From NCBI GenBank assembly GCA_964509475.1, contig CAZDXJ010000048.1, positions 1 to 17,983 of the forward strand: a DNA stretch of 17,983 nt. Direction: 5' to 3'. Shown here piece by piece: positions 1 through 7,263 of the stretch. This stretch comes from CAZDXJ01 sp964509475 (GTDB lineage Bacteria; Pseudomonadota; Gammaproteobacteria; Methylococcales; Methylomonadaceae). The notes under the pieces are model-generated. The model worked only from the letters and a program-made list of their open reading frames with translations. It had not been told where the DNA came from and did no database searches. Made by a program: the position numbers and the translations under genes. Numbering within the stretch: position 1 is the stretch's first letter; each line of letters opens with the position of its first letter.

Positions 1-177
1 TAATGGCAATGGGTAAGGGCAAGCCCAGCTCTTCCGTGGAAGGGCTGGGCAAGCCGCCTGCCAACAGTTCCCAATTGCCCGATCATTTTCCGCATTCATA
101 ACCGTGCGGCGTGTAAAAACACTCTTGAACCCCAACAACAGCTATTTTCAAAATCCGCAACCGTGACCGCGTGAAGT
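1..177. mobile_element. Type A inverted-repeat element, copy 1 (cut by window start)
   Basis: This non-coding repeat is the partial sister of the copy at 4936-5371. It carries the hairpin core GCCCAGC(T)CTTCC / GGAAG(G)GCTGGGC at 23-50, then a stretch ending in the right terminal repeat at 151-177 (CCGCAACCGTGACC ... GTGAAGTA). From about 60 onward it aligns with 5243-5370 with scattered substitutions. It lacks the roughly 130 bp that the second copy holds between two direct repeats of CTGCCAACAG. No transposase is present, so it looks like a MITE or REP-like element. It lies just downstream of ccmI, where its hairpin could contribute to transcript ending or stability (inference). Confidence 0.7.
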
Positions 178-240
178 AATACGGCACAGAAAGACTTGGA
201 TAAATAACCCCATACCTTAACTTGCTACATGCTGCTGGCG

Positions 241-1464
241 TTAAATAATTTTATCAATATTAATTTCGATAATTTTTTGCCCCCCGACATCAACCTTATC
301 AACATTGCCAACCAGATCACCAGGTTGTGTCATGGCGTTACCGGACCTGGAAATACGCGCTATCAGGGAAACCTGCCGGAATTTGGAGAGTTTCATCATT
401 GGCATCATGGCTTGGGCATCATTCAGCGTTACCAACAAAGGCAGGTCCTTAACCTGTTTGCGTACTATTGCCAAGGGCATTTGTGAACCGGACAACGCTC
501 TGGCATAAATAAATACTGTATCATTGGCAGCCGCTTGATTTTGCAAAGCCGGGGCTAAACTGACCCGCACTTGAATTGTGGCTTTGGCAACGGAATCTTT
601 TGTTTGCTTTGAAAGCGTATGATTATGTAATTCCAGCCTGGCAATCAAAGCTTGTATTTCCTTTTTCGAATCAGAACCTTCCGGCACCTGAGCTTCCACT
701 TTTTTGAAATATTGCATGGCTTCGGCAAAATTTCCTTGTTCAGCCATTGCCAGACCTGCAAGCCAAAGCCCCGTTACATCATTTGGCGTGAACTCAAGCG
801 CCTTGAAAATCAGCGTGCGTGCTTTTTCCGAAAAGTGCCCGTTATCCAACATGACCAATGTATCCGCATACAACAGCATGACTTCAGGCTGATCTGTGGA
901 TAATACATTGGCTTTCTCAAATGCCTGTACAGCCTTGGCATACTGCTTCATATACTTGTAGGATTTACCTAACATAATCCAGCCCTGAATATCATCAGGC
1001 TTATTTTTCAGATGCTCAACCAAACGGTTTGCCATATCAGCAACTGAACCAATCTGTTTTTTTGTCCCCTCCGTGGTTTGTTGTGCTGCCTGCTGCAATG
1101 CATCCGGGTTACCCAATACCCGGTACAACGAAACCAAAACAACAGGCAGTACTATAGCAATAACTGCAATGATCCAGCGTCCTTGTTTTTCTGTTCCCGT
1201 GTTTTTCCGGCTGAGTTCCAAATCATCCTTAAGTGCCGCTTCCAGTTCCAGAAGTTGTGCATCAAATTGCTGTTGATCGATGACATCTGCTTCCAGCTGT
1301 TGTTTTAATTCAGCCATTTTTTGTCTGGCGATGATAATGTTCTGCCGAGCTAGCTCAGACTCAGAGTCTTGCGAAGAAGAGCGTTTTCGCCATAATGGCG
1401 GAAAAATAATAGCAAAGGCTATAACAACCAAAATAACGATAGCCCACCATAATGAAGCACTCAC
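241..1464 (-). CDS. ccmI: Cytochrome c maturation protein CcmI (TPR apocytochrome chaperone)
   Basis: CcmI is the membrane-anchored chaperone of System I that holds apocytochrome c for the CcmF/CcmH haem ligation complex. The 407-aa product starts with a membrane helix (about residues 5-25), followed by the cationic WRKR segment and a heptad-like helical region rich in Q, E and L (about 35-85). A second hydrophobic helix follows at about 95-115. TPR-like helices come next (WIMLGKSYKYMKQYAKAVQA, then a LWLAGLAMAEQGNFAEAMQYF repeat), and then a beta-rich periplasmic C-terminal domain. The start is GTG and overlaps the ccmH stop as GTGA, which implies translational coupling. It is the last gene of ccmFGHI and has the usual size for the family. 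Confidence 0.93.
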   Translation of the reverse strand: MSASLWWAIVILVVIAFAIIFPPLWRKRSSSQDSESELARQNIIIARQKMAELKQQLEADVIDQQQFDAQLLELEAALKDDLELSRKNTGTEKQGRWIIAVIAIVLPVVLVSLYRVLGNPDALQQAAQQTTEGTKKQIGSVADMANRLVEHLKNKPDDIQGWIMLGKSYKYMKQYAKAVQAFEKANVLSTDQPEVMLLYADTLVMLDNGHFSEKARTLIFKALEFTPNDVTGLWLAGLAMAEQGNFAEAMQYFKKVEAQVPEGSDSKKEIQALIARLELHNHTLSKQTKDSVAKATIQVRVSLAPALQNQAAANDTVFIYARALSGSQMPLAIVRKQVKDLPLLVTLNDAQAMMPMMKLSKFRQVSLIARISRSGNAMTQPGDLVGNVDKVDVGGQKIIEINIDKII

Positions 1465-1922
1465 GATTCATCCTCTTTTTCCAATAATTGGCGCATTTTT
1501 TCTTGCTGTTCAGGAGTCATCTCAACAATATCCTGATTTTTCCGGTGCCGGGTATACATCACCAGAACAATTATGCCCGTCAGCAAAAATAAAAACGGAC
1601 CGATCCACAGCAAGCCGGTTTTAAGTTTGAACGGCGGCCTGTACAATACGAAATCGCCGTAGCGATCCAGCATATATTTGGTGATTTGGGATCGGGTTTT
1701 ACCTTGCTGAACCATTTCATAAACCTGCCGCCTCAAATCCTTGGCCAGTTCAGCATTTGAATCGGCAATAGTCTGATTCTGGCATACCAGGCAACGCAAT
1801 TCGGAAATCAGTGATGTATAGATTTCCTCCTGATCGGGATTGTCAAATTGTTTTGCATCGATTGCGGCCCAGACCGTACCTTCGCCAACAAAAAGTAAAA
1901 AACAAATAATCAAGCGTATCAT
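1461..1922 (-). CDS. ccmH: Cytochrome c maturation protein CcmH (thiol-disulfide oxidoreductase)
   Basis: CcmH reduces the apocytochrome haem-binding cysteines and works with CcmF in haem ligation at the periplasmic face. The 153-aa protein has a signal/anchor helix (about 1-20), then the family signature LRCLVCQNQ with the redox pair Cys44 and Cys47. The three-helix-bundle motif ending in RYGDFVLYRPP follows, and a C-terminal membrane helix lies at about 105-125. A short charged tail (EEKMRQLLEKEDES-like) completes it. The ATG start overlaps the ccmG stop as ATGA. It is the short CcmH type, with CcmI encoded separately, unlike the fused CcmH of Escherichia coli. Confidence 0.95.
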   Translation of the reverse strand: MIRLIICFLLFVGEGTVWAAIDAKQFDNPDQEEIYTSLISELRCLVCQNQTIADSNAELAKDLRRQVYEMVQQGKTRSQITKYMLDRYGDFVLYRPPFKLKTGLLWIGPFLFLLTGIIVLVMYTRHRKNQDIVEMTPEQQEKMRQLLEKEDES

Positions 1923-2452
1923 GCCGGTTCCGCCTCCAGTTCCCGTAGCAAAGGAATCAAAATATTGTTGATTGCATCCAGGGTAATGGGTCCTGTGTGT
2001 TTATAACGCACAATATTTTTTTTATCCATGACAAAAGTTTCCGGTACACCATAAACGCCCCAATCGATACCGGTACGACCTTCGATATCCATGATACTGA
2101 TTTGATAGGGATTACCCAGCTTTTCCAGCCAACGCTTGGCATCCGCTGGATTGTCTTTATAATTCAAACCAATAATAGGTACATTGACCTTACCCGACAT
2201 ATAATTCAGCAAGGGATGTTCCGCCCGGCAGGAAACGCACCAGGAAGCCCAGACATTGAGCAACCAAACCTTGCCACGCATATCCGATAAACCCAGTGTT
2301 TTATCCGGGCTGTGCAATTGCGGCATGGAAAAAGCAGGCGCGGGTTTATCAATGTAAGGAGAAGGAATGTCGCGGGGATCCAGTTTTAACCCAACTGCCA
2401 AAAAGACCGCCATAACGACAAACAACAACAAAGGAATCAGATATTTCAACAT
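1919..2452 (-). CDS. ccmG: Thiol:disulfide interchange protein CcmG/DsbE
   Basis: CcmG is a periplasmic membrane-tethered thioredoxin-fold protein that passes electrons from DsbD to CcmH and the apocytochrome. The 177-aa product has an N-terminal membrane anchor (about 4-22), a KPAPAFSMPQL entry strand, and the active site WASWCVSC with Cys72 and Cys75. The conserved CcmG features GLNYKD and the cis-Pro loop YGVPETF are also visible. It overlaps the ccmF stop by one base (TAATG), so ccmF and ccmG are probably translationally coupled. Length and all catalytic residues match the family. Confidence 0.95.
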   Translation of the reverse strand: MLKYLIPLLLFVVMAVFLAVGLKLDPRDIPSPYIDKPAPAFSMPQLHSPDKTLGLSDMRGKVWLLNVWASWCVSCRAEHPLLNYMSGKVNVPIIGLNYKDNPADAKRWLEKLGNPYQISIMDIEGRTGIDWGVYGVPETFVMDKKNIVRYKHTGPITLDAINNILIPLLRELEAEPA

Positions 2453-4401
2453 TAATTTGCTCCCGCTTTTTTATTCAAGCCTCTATAACGTTTGTCACAT
2501 GCCGCCAGCAGGCCACCAAAAGCCATCATCACTCCGCCAAACCATATCCAGCGTATATAGGACTTATAATAAATCCGAAGACTCCAGGCCTTGCCATCGC
2601 CTAATGGTTCACCGATCGCTACAAACAAATCCCTGAAAACCCCGGCATCGATAGCCGCCTCGGTCATCGGCATTTTCTGCACGCGATAAACCCGCTTCTG
2701 CGGCGCCAGTTCGGCAACCACTTCACCTTCATAGGTCACAGTCAGAGAACCCTGAGCCGCCGTATAATTTGGTCCCTCCGTCTGTTTTACACCATGAAAC
2801 TGAAACACATATCCAGCCATATCCAGTTTATCTCCCGGGCGCATACGTACATCCTTTTCCAGACTGTAAACCGTGGTAAAGGTAATACCAATCACAAAAA
2901 CCGCAATACCCATATGCGCTATGGTCATACCATAAAAACTGGATGGAATCGTAAGTAGCCGGTGCCAATTGAATTCGCGGCCAGCAAGCCGTTGATAAAA
3001 AGCCAGCAAACTGATCGACAAGGTCCACAATGCCAAGGTCGATCCAATTGCCGCTGCCAGGGAATAAAAAGGCATCAACAAGGGTATCGACAGACCCAGG
3101 CTAATACAGGCCAAAAAAACCCATTGCACACGAGAAGCCAGGGCGTGCAAATCATCTCGTTTCCAGCGTAATAATACGCCCAAACCGACGACAAAAGCCA
3201 ACGGTGCAGTCAATGGCACGAACATGGCGTTAAAATAAGGCGGTCCAACCGATATTTTACCCAGCCCCAGCGCATCAATAATCAGTGGATACAGCGTGCC
3301 TAACAAAATGCTCGCTGCCGCTACAACCAACAATACATTATTTATCAATAATGAAGATTCTTTGGAAATCAATTCAAAAGTCGCCGGCGTTTTGACTTTT
3401 GGCGCCCTGAACGCATAAAGCAATAACGATCCACCAACAACAATGCCCAGAAAAACCAGAATAAACAAACCTCTGGCCGGATCGCTGGCAAAAGCATGTA
3501 CCGAAGTCAACACCCCGGAACGCACCAGAAAAGTACCCAGCAAACTCAACGAAAACGCAAAAATCGCCAAAAGCACAGTCCAGGTTTTGAAAACGCCGCG
3601 CTTTTCAGTCGCTGCCAGCGAATGAATCAATGCCGTACCCACCAGCCAGGGCATAAAAGACGCATTTTCCACCGGGTCCCAAAACCACCAACCGCCCCAG
3701 CCCAGTTCATAATAAGCCCACCAGCTGCCTAAAGTAATACCAATAGTCAAAAACATCCAGGCAATACTGGTCCAGGGTCTGGACCAGCGTGCCCAAGCCG
3801 CATCCAGACGGCCTTCGATCAAGGCCGAAATGGCAAAGGCAAAAGCGACTGAAAAGCCAACATACCCCATATAAAGCATGGGTGGATGAATTGCCAGTCC
3901 GGGGTCTTGCAATAACGGATTCAGATCCCGACCTTCAACCGGAGCGGGAAACAAACGTTCAAAGGGGTTGGAGGTCAACAATAAAAACAAAATAAAACCC
4001 ACACTGACCAAACCCATCACACCCAGGACTTTTGCTATCATCGAGTCGGGAATGTTGGCACTGAACAAAGCCAACAAGGCACTCCAGACGGTCAACGTCA
4101 ACGCCCATAACAACAACGAGCCTTCATGCGCCCCCCAAACCCCGGAAATCAAATAAAGCGTGGGCAATGCCGTATTGGAATTTTGTGCGGTATAGGCAAC
4201 CGAAAAATCATGTACCAAAAAGGAGTAGGTAAGGCAAGCGTAAGCCAGGGCCATAAACAGGAATTGCCCATAAGCTGCCGGCCGCGCTACCGCAACCCAC
4301 CCGGGAACGGATCGGATGGAACCAATAATTGGCAGCGTTCCCTGTATCAGAGCCATACATAACGCCATAATTAAACAAATGTGACCAAGTTCTGGAATCA
4401 T
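2452..4401 (-). CDS. ccmF: Haem lyase CcmF
   Basis: CcmF is the large polytopic membrane protein that receives haem from holo-CcmE and ligates it to apocytochrome c. The 649-aa product is hydrophobic throughout, with many membrane spans. It carries the tryptophan-rich WWD domain WGGWWFWDPVEN at about residues 235-246. Also present are the conserved GVWGAHEGSLLLW region, the haem-contacting IHPPMLYMGYVG and the FLVRSGVLTSVHAF segment. The start ATG gives the canonical MIPELGH N-terminus, but no strong Shine-Dalgarno is seen before it. It is the first gene of ccmFGHI. ccmABCDE, which usually precede it, are not in the roughly 1.1 kb upstream, which is filled with repeats. Confidence 0.95.
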   Translation of the reverse strand: MIPELGHICLIMALCMALIQGTLPIIGSIRSVPGWVAVARPAAYGQFLFMALAYACLTYSFLVHDFSVAYTAQNSNTALPTLYLISGVWGAHEGSLLLWALTLTVWSALLALFSANIPDSMIAKVLGVMGLVSVGFILFLLLTSNPFERLFPAPVEGRDLNPLLQDPGLAIHPPMLYMGYVGFSVAFAFAISALIEGRLDAAWARWSRPWTSIAWMFLTIGITLGSWWAYYELGWGGWWFWDPVENASFMPWLVGTALIHSLAATEKRGVFKTWTVLLAIFAFSLSLLGTFLVRSGVLTSVHAFASDPARGLFILVFLGIVVGGSLLLYAFRAPKVKTPATFELISKESSLLINNVLLVVAAASILLGTLYPLIIDALGLGKISVGPPYFNAMFVPLTAPLAFVVGLGVLLRWKRDDLHALASRVQWVFLACISLGLSIPLLMPFYSLAAAIGSTLALWTLSISLLAFYQRLAGREFNWHRLLTIPSSFYGMTIAHMGIAVFVIGITFTTVYSLEKDVRMRPGDKLDMAGYVFQFHGVKQTEGPNYTAAQGSLTVTYEGEVVAELAPQKRVYRVQKMPMTEAAIDAGVFRDLFVAIGEPLGDGKAWSLRIYYKSYIRWIWFGGVMMAFGGLLAACDKRYRGLNKKAGAN

Positions 4402-4706
4402 GGTGAATTTTTCACTATTTTTTTAGAAAGGAGTGATGAAGCGGGTTAGAAGTAAAAACTTGCCATAACACTGTACGGCCCGACAAAACAACAGTCTAAC
4501 CTGCTGCAAATAAAAGAGGATTCAAACCTAAAGACTATAAACAAATTACCAATTCTCGAATCACTTCTGTAAACCGTTCAAGACCTGCTGACAACAAAAC
4601 CATCTCAAAGATGACAGGGGTATTTTCACGCCGTATACGAAAGAGCGGATAGTAAGCAAGCCTAGTTTTGTTCATAAACATTAAATTTGATAAGCCATTA
4701 ATTTTT
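4402..4706. other. Gene-free upstream region of ccmF
   Basis: This stretch should contain the promoter of the minus-strand ccm operon, since no gene precedes ccmF. I see no convincing pair of promoter hexamers. A candidate on the minus strand is TTGTTT, 17 bases, then TTATGG (around 4462-4490), which is weak. A 46-codon minus ORF (4535-4676, MNKTRLAYYP...) has no recognisable homology and no clear ribosome binding site, so I do not call it a gene. Confidence 0.35.
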
Positions 4707-4805
4707 GGTTCTTCCCGATTTCGTGGGGTAAACCCTATATTTGGCACTCGTTTGGGTATGCTGGGCACTATATGTAGTGGTTACCCCACAAAGTCGGGAA
4801 GAGCC
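4707..4805. mobile_element. 99-bp MITE with ISL3-like terminal repeats
   Basis: Imperfect 25-bp terminal inverted repeats enclose only 49 bp. The left end reads GGTTCTTCCCGATTTCGTGG and on to 4731; the right end (4781-4805) read in reverse gives GGCTCTTCCCGACTTTGTGG and on. They match at 22 of 25 positions. The GGCTCTTCC-type end is characteristic of ISL3-family insertion sequences. The 8 bases on each side are TAATTTTT and TAATTTGC, agreeing at 6 of 8, which fits a decayed 8-bp target duplication. There is no coding capacity, so it would need a transposase in trans. The family assignment is from memory of ISL3 ends. Confidence 0.75.
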
Positions 4806-4856
4806 TAATTTGCCAATATTCGATTGGTACGGATGGATCAGCGTTTGTATCTTTGT

Positions 4857-4934
4857 TTGACAAATATTTCAGAAATTACGTATTGACACATAAAATATTC
4901 AGTTTATCGATACGTTAGGTTCTATAATATTCAG
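4857..4934. promoter_or_regulatory. Phased AATATTCAG motifs with promoter-like hexamers
   Basis: Three near-identical motifs, AATATTTCAG (4863-4872), AATATTCAG (4894-4902) and AATATTCAG (4926-4934), are spaced 31 and 32 bases apart, about three helical turns each. Two TTGACA hexamers (4857-4862 and 4883-4888) and one TATAAT (4923-4928) lie among them, but no pair has the usual 16-18 base spacing. The arrangement could be a protein-binding array or a promoter remnant. It abuts the left end of the type A element, and no plus-strand gene follows directly, so function is uncertain. Confidence 0.3.
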
Positions 4935-4935
4935 A

Positions 4936-5371
4936 ATATACTTCTCGCGCTCACGGATGCGGAAAATGAACCGGCCATCGGGGCGCGAAACGCCTGTCAC
5001 CTGAAATATTTAGATTGCGGGGGCAGCAGGCGGATTGAAGTCCTCTGGCGTTCCGGCGACGTCCAAAATTCCGCAAGCCCAGCTCTTCCGTGGAAGGGCT
5101 GGGCAAGCCTGTCTGCCAACAGGCCGGCGTGGCCGCGTGCAATAAACCTTGCCGGTATTTCGAGCGGTCAGTGACATCCCTGTCACTGGATTCCGCCAAT
5201 CCGTGGCGGAATGACGGGCGGGTCCGGGTCATTCCGGCAAGCCGTCTGCCAACAGATCCCAATTACCCGACATTTTCCGTATTCATAACTGTATGGAGTG
5301 TAAAAACACTCTTGAACCCCAAAAATTTCAGCTATTTTCAAAATCCGCAACCGTGACCGCGTGAAGTATAT
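4936..5371. mobile_element. Type A inverted-repeat element, copy 2 (complete, 436 bp)
   Basis: The ends are 27-bp inverted repeats. The left end (4936-4962) begins ATATACTTCTCGCGCTCACG. The right end (5345-5371), read in reverse, begins ATATACTTCACGCGGTCACG, with three mismatches over 27. TA-rich ends (TATA on both sides) would allow a TA or TATA target duplication. Inside are the hairpin core (5077-5104), a hairpin CAGTGACA/TGTCACTG (5169-5188), a hairpin ATTCCGCCA/TGGCGGAAT (5190-5212) and GAGTGT/ACACTC (5296-5311). Direct repeats of GCAAGCC(T)GTCTGCCAACAG at 5103-5122 and 5237-5255 bracket a segment missing from copy 1. No transposase is present. Short ORFs through it are not credible genes. 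Confidence 0.72.
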
Positions 5372-5559
5372 CTGCACTTTAAAAATAAGGCACATATCAT
5401 GCCACACATAAAAATATAACTGGCTTAAAAAATTGTATGTACCGGCTACATCAAAAGTCAACAAAATTTATCATCACTTTTAATTATGTGAAATATATCC
5501 CACACTAGATTTACCAATATGTGAAGCCGCACGCGATAAATGTCTGTCAAAACGGTTTT

Positions 5560-6368
5560 TTATTGTGCAATATCATTGTATGGAATAAAATCATTTAATG
5601 CGGTGACGATCCGCGTGATGCAATTATTGTTTTTATTTTGTTTTGCAGGGCCATTGGCGGCTTGCCCGGTTGGGTTGTCGCCGGTTGTTCTGCCGTTTGG
5701 TGCGGATGGCTGCCGGGATGGTTCTGGGCTGCGCTGGATTGAAGGGGCGTTGTCTCGGTGTCCTGCCGGGATGGATCGTACGGTGGATGATGCCGGCAGG
5801 TCGTTGGTGCATTCCAGGCTGGTTTGGTAGCCTGTTGCGCTGATGGCGTGGCGGGTTTTTTGGATGTAGAGTATGCGGCCATCGGTGTCGGGAGGTGAAG
5901 CCGTTGAGTTTTAGCCCCAGTTTGCTGACCAGGTCCGGGTTGCCGGGCAGGTTGAGACTGGCTTTGACGGCCAGTTGGTTGAGTTTGTACCAGTGGGCTT
6001 TGGCGCGTTTTTGGGCCTCGATCGGGCTGTTTGCGGGCTTTTCGATACGGGCGATGTTGCCGGTTTCGGTGCTGACAAAGCCTGTGCCGTCGTAAATGAC
6101 TTCGTGGGCGGTGTCGCGGTCGTGCCAGGCGGCGATGACGAAGCCGTATTTGGGTTTGTCGATCCAGTTCAGTCTGAAGTCGATTAAATCGGACGATGGG
6201 TTTGATGAGTGCCGGTTGTTGTTTTTCCTTGAACACCAGTTTGCCGGATTTGACCGTGCCATCGGCGCTGTATTCTTTGGCCAGCCGTTTGATCAGGTTC
6301 ATGTCGGATCCCTTGTTCTGGCGGTAGAATTTGAAGGCAATATTATCGAGCATGTCGCCCTCGATGAC
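5560..6368 (-). pseudogene. Broken phage tail gene: tail protein X start joined to late control protein D (gpD) body
   Basis: Three reading frames must be joined to read this remnant. It opens with VIEGDMLDNIAFKFYRQ (about 6368-6318), which resembles the LysM-like start of tail protein X (GDTLD-type). It then continues as the interior of P2-type gpD: SDMNLIKRLAKEYSADGTVK. A frameshift near 6190 moves it to the frame with DKPKYGFVIAAWHDRDTA and AHWYKLNQLAVKASLNLPGN. A second near 5885 moves it to the frame with DGRILYIQKTRHAISATGYQ and TSLEC, ending at a TAA at 5560-5562. The gpD N-terminus is missing. In tail modules gpD forms the hub at the tube tip, and the order tape measure, U, X, D is common. 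This is a dead prophage fragment. Confidence 0.75.
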
Positions 6369-6591
6369 AGAATTTAAAAAAGACCCGGTGTTTTATGGCT
6401 CAATGCTGCTTTTGTATGGTTTGTGCCTGGCGGCGGTCTTGCTGACAGGCGAGTCCGGATCGGTTTTTGCTGCATTGATAACCGCGTTTGTGCCGTGGAT
6501 TGTTTTGGCACTGCCCTGGGCAATGTTGACCGGGGTTGTCATTGCGATTATTCAACGTTGCCATTCGACTAAAACCCGACACCCCGTCTGA
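6364..6591 (+). CDS. Small membrane protein, unknown function
   Basis: I do not recognise this gene. From the ATG at 6364 it encodes 75 aa (MTEFKKDPVFYG...). Two hydrophobic helices lie at about residues 11-30 and 33-58, separated by a short acidic turn (GESG), and a basic tail (IIQRCHSTKTRHPV) follows. An upstream TTG at 6331 and ATG at 6352 are alternative starts. None has a good Shine-Dalgarno. It lies between minus-strand tail-gene fragments and overlaps the X-like fragment in antisense. It may be a phage-borne accessory gene, or part of the scrambled remnant that happens to be open. Confidence 0.45.
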   Translation: MTEFKKDPVFYGSMLLLYGLCLAAVLLTGESGSVFAALITAFVPWIVLALPWAMLTGVVIAIIQRCHSTKTRHPV

Positions 6592-6596
6592 TACCA

Positions 6597-6683
6597 TAAT
6601 TTATCCGCCTTGCCGAAGGCGGCCTGAAAGCCGGATTGTAGCGCCGCGCCGATGGTGATACCTAAAAAAAGTGATTTACTCAT
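6597..6683 (-). pseudogene. N-terminal fragment of a phage tail tape measure protein
   Basis: The minus strand reads MSKSLFLGITIGAALQSGFQ and continues AAFGKADKLW before unrelated sequence and a stop. This looks like the first ~30 residues of a tape measure protein of contractile-tail phages (a start with G(V/I)TIGAAL...SF...A). The call is from family resemblance only. It is supported by position, upstream on the same strand of the X/D remnant, in the usual tape measure-to-D order. Everything after residue ~30 is gone. A CCGCCTT/AAGGCGG hairpin (6605-6622) lies within it. Confidence 0.5.
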
Positions 6684-6981
6684 GAAAAATTATAATCCCG
6701 TGATTATGGATGGCATCATTCACTGGCCACATCATCAAAAGCTGGTGATGTGGGGCATTGGCCTGATATGTTTTATCGCACTGACCGTTCACAACCTGCA
6801 CACAACAGATGATTTCTGGTTGGCAACGATTATGGCTGTGCCGGTTTCGGTACTGGCTGCCACGGTTGCCGGATTGTTTTTGATGTATCCGTATATAGTC
6901 TTGCTGTATATACTGGCCTTTATCGCCGAACTGCTTACCGCGCTATACCAGGGAATCATCCAGCGCCGATACCCAACCTGA
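6682..6981 (+). CDS. Hypothetical membrane protein (about three helices)
   Basis: I do not recognise this gene. From the ATG at 6682 the 99-aa product has a short polar N-terminus (MKNYNPVIMDGIIHWPHHQK). Hydrophobic segments follow at about 21-37, 48-68 and 70-90, and it ends in IIQRRYPT. An in-frame ATG at 6652 would extend it by ten residues, but that stretch is explained by the antisense tape measure fragment. The ATG shares CATG with the divergent tape measure start (6681-6683). No strong Shine-Dalgarno is visible. A perfect hairpin follows at 6989-7016. The preceding small ORF also ends in IIQR, perhaps by chance. Confidence 0.45.
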   Translation: MKNYNPVIMDGIIHWPHHQKLVMWGIGLICFIALTVHNLHTTDDFWLATIMAVPVSVLAATVAGLFLMYPYIVLLYILAFIAELLTALYQGIIQRRYPT

Positions 6982-6988
6982 CCTGCAT

Positions 6989-7016
6989 GGGTTCCCACGG
7001 AGGATCGTGGGAACCC
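6989..7016. repeat. Perfect 11-bp hairpin GGGTTCCCACG/CGTGGGAACCC
   Basis: The stem GGGTTCCCACG pairs perfectly with CGTGGGAACCC around a six-base loop (GAGGAT). It starts 8 bases after the stop codon of the small membrane ORF and ends just before the IS66 remnant. There is no T-run, so it is not a classic intrinsic terminator. The sequence looks like a dispersed repetitive hairpin of the REP kind. Confidence 0.7.
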
Positions 7017-7019
7017 GAT

Positions 7020-7180
7020 AAGAAAATAGCCAAATCCGATGCCCACAACTTGTGGCAGCGCATGAGGTTTCGGTGTTGTTATTGGCCCGGCATTCACAGC
7101 TGCCTTTTACCAATAACCAGGCTGAACAGGATTTGAGAATGGCCAAGCTCAAAAAAGGTTTCGGGCTGTTTTCGATCTGA
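7020..7180 (+). pseudogene. IS66-family transposase (TnpC) C-terminal remnant
   Basis: The frame starting at 7020 reads KKIAKSDAHNLWQRM. After a one-base slip near 7060 the next frame reads EVSVLLLARHSQ, LPFTNNQAEQDLRMAKLKKG and FGLF, ending at TGA 7178-7180. PFTNNQAEQDLRM followed by a KQK(I/V)SGCFR-like segment is the hallmark of the C-terminal catalytic region of IS66 transposases (normally PFTNNxAERDLRMxKVKQKxSG). Only about 50 codons remain and the frame is broken, so it is inactive. The matching right end of the element is at 7226-7237. Confidence 0.82.
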
Positions 7181-7225
7181 ACGCTATCCACTTGGCTTTG
7201 GCTGGCAAGGCTTGGGTCGTTGGAG

Positions 7226-7237
7226 GTGAGTAGTTAC
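7226..7237. mobile_element. Right terminal repeat of the IS66-like remnant
   Basis: GTGAGTAGTTAC here is identical to the right terminal 12-mer of the type B MITE at 17140-17151. Read in reverse it is GTAACTACTCAC, beginning with the GTAA typical of IS66-family ends. It lies 46 bases past the stop of the transposase remnant, where a right end is expected. No matching left end is seen upstream, so the element is 5'-truncated. Confidence 0.6.
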
Positions 7238-7263
7238 CATTTTTGCTATGTTTTCTCTCCTTT

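Noticed and set aside
4535..4676. 46-codon minus-strand ORF starting MNKTRLAYYP upstream of ccmF
   Set aside because: It has no Shine-Dalgarno, no recognisable homology, and lies in repeat-rich intergenic DNA.
4951..5262. Minus-strand 103-codon ORF containing SPSTEELGL
   Set aside because: It lies wholly inside the type A element. The same peptide arises wherever the hairpin core is read, including 16921-17103, so it reflects the repeat and not a protein.
5540..5830. Plus-strand ORFs opposite the gpD remnant
   Set aside because: The minus strand carries recognisable gpD sequence. The plus-strand peptides are low-complexity shadows rich in Gly, Arg and Cys.
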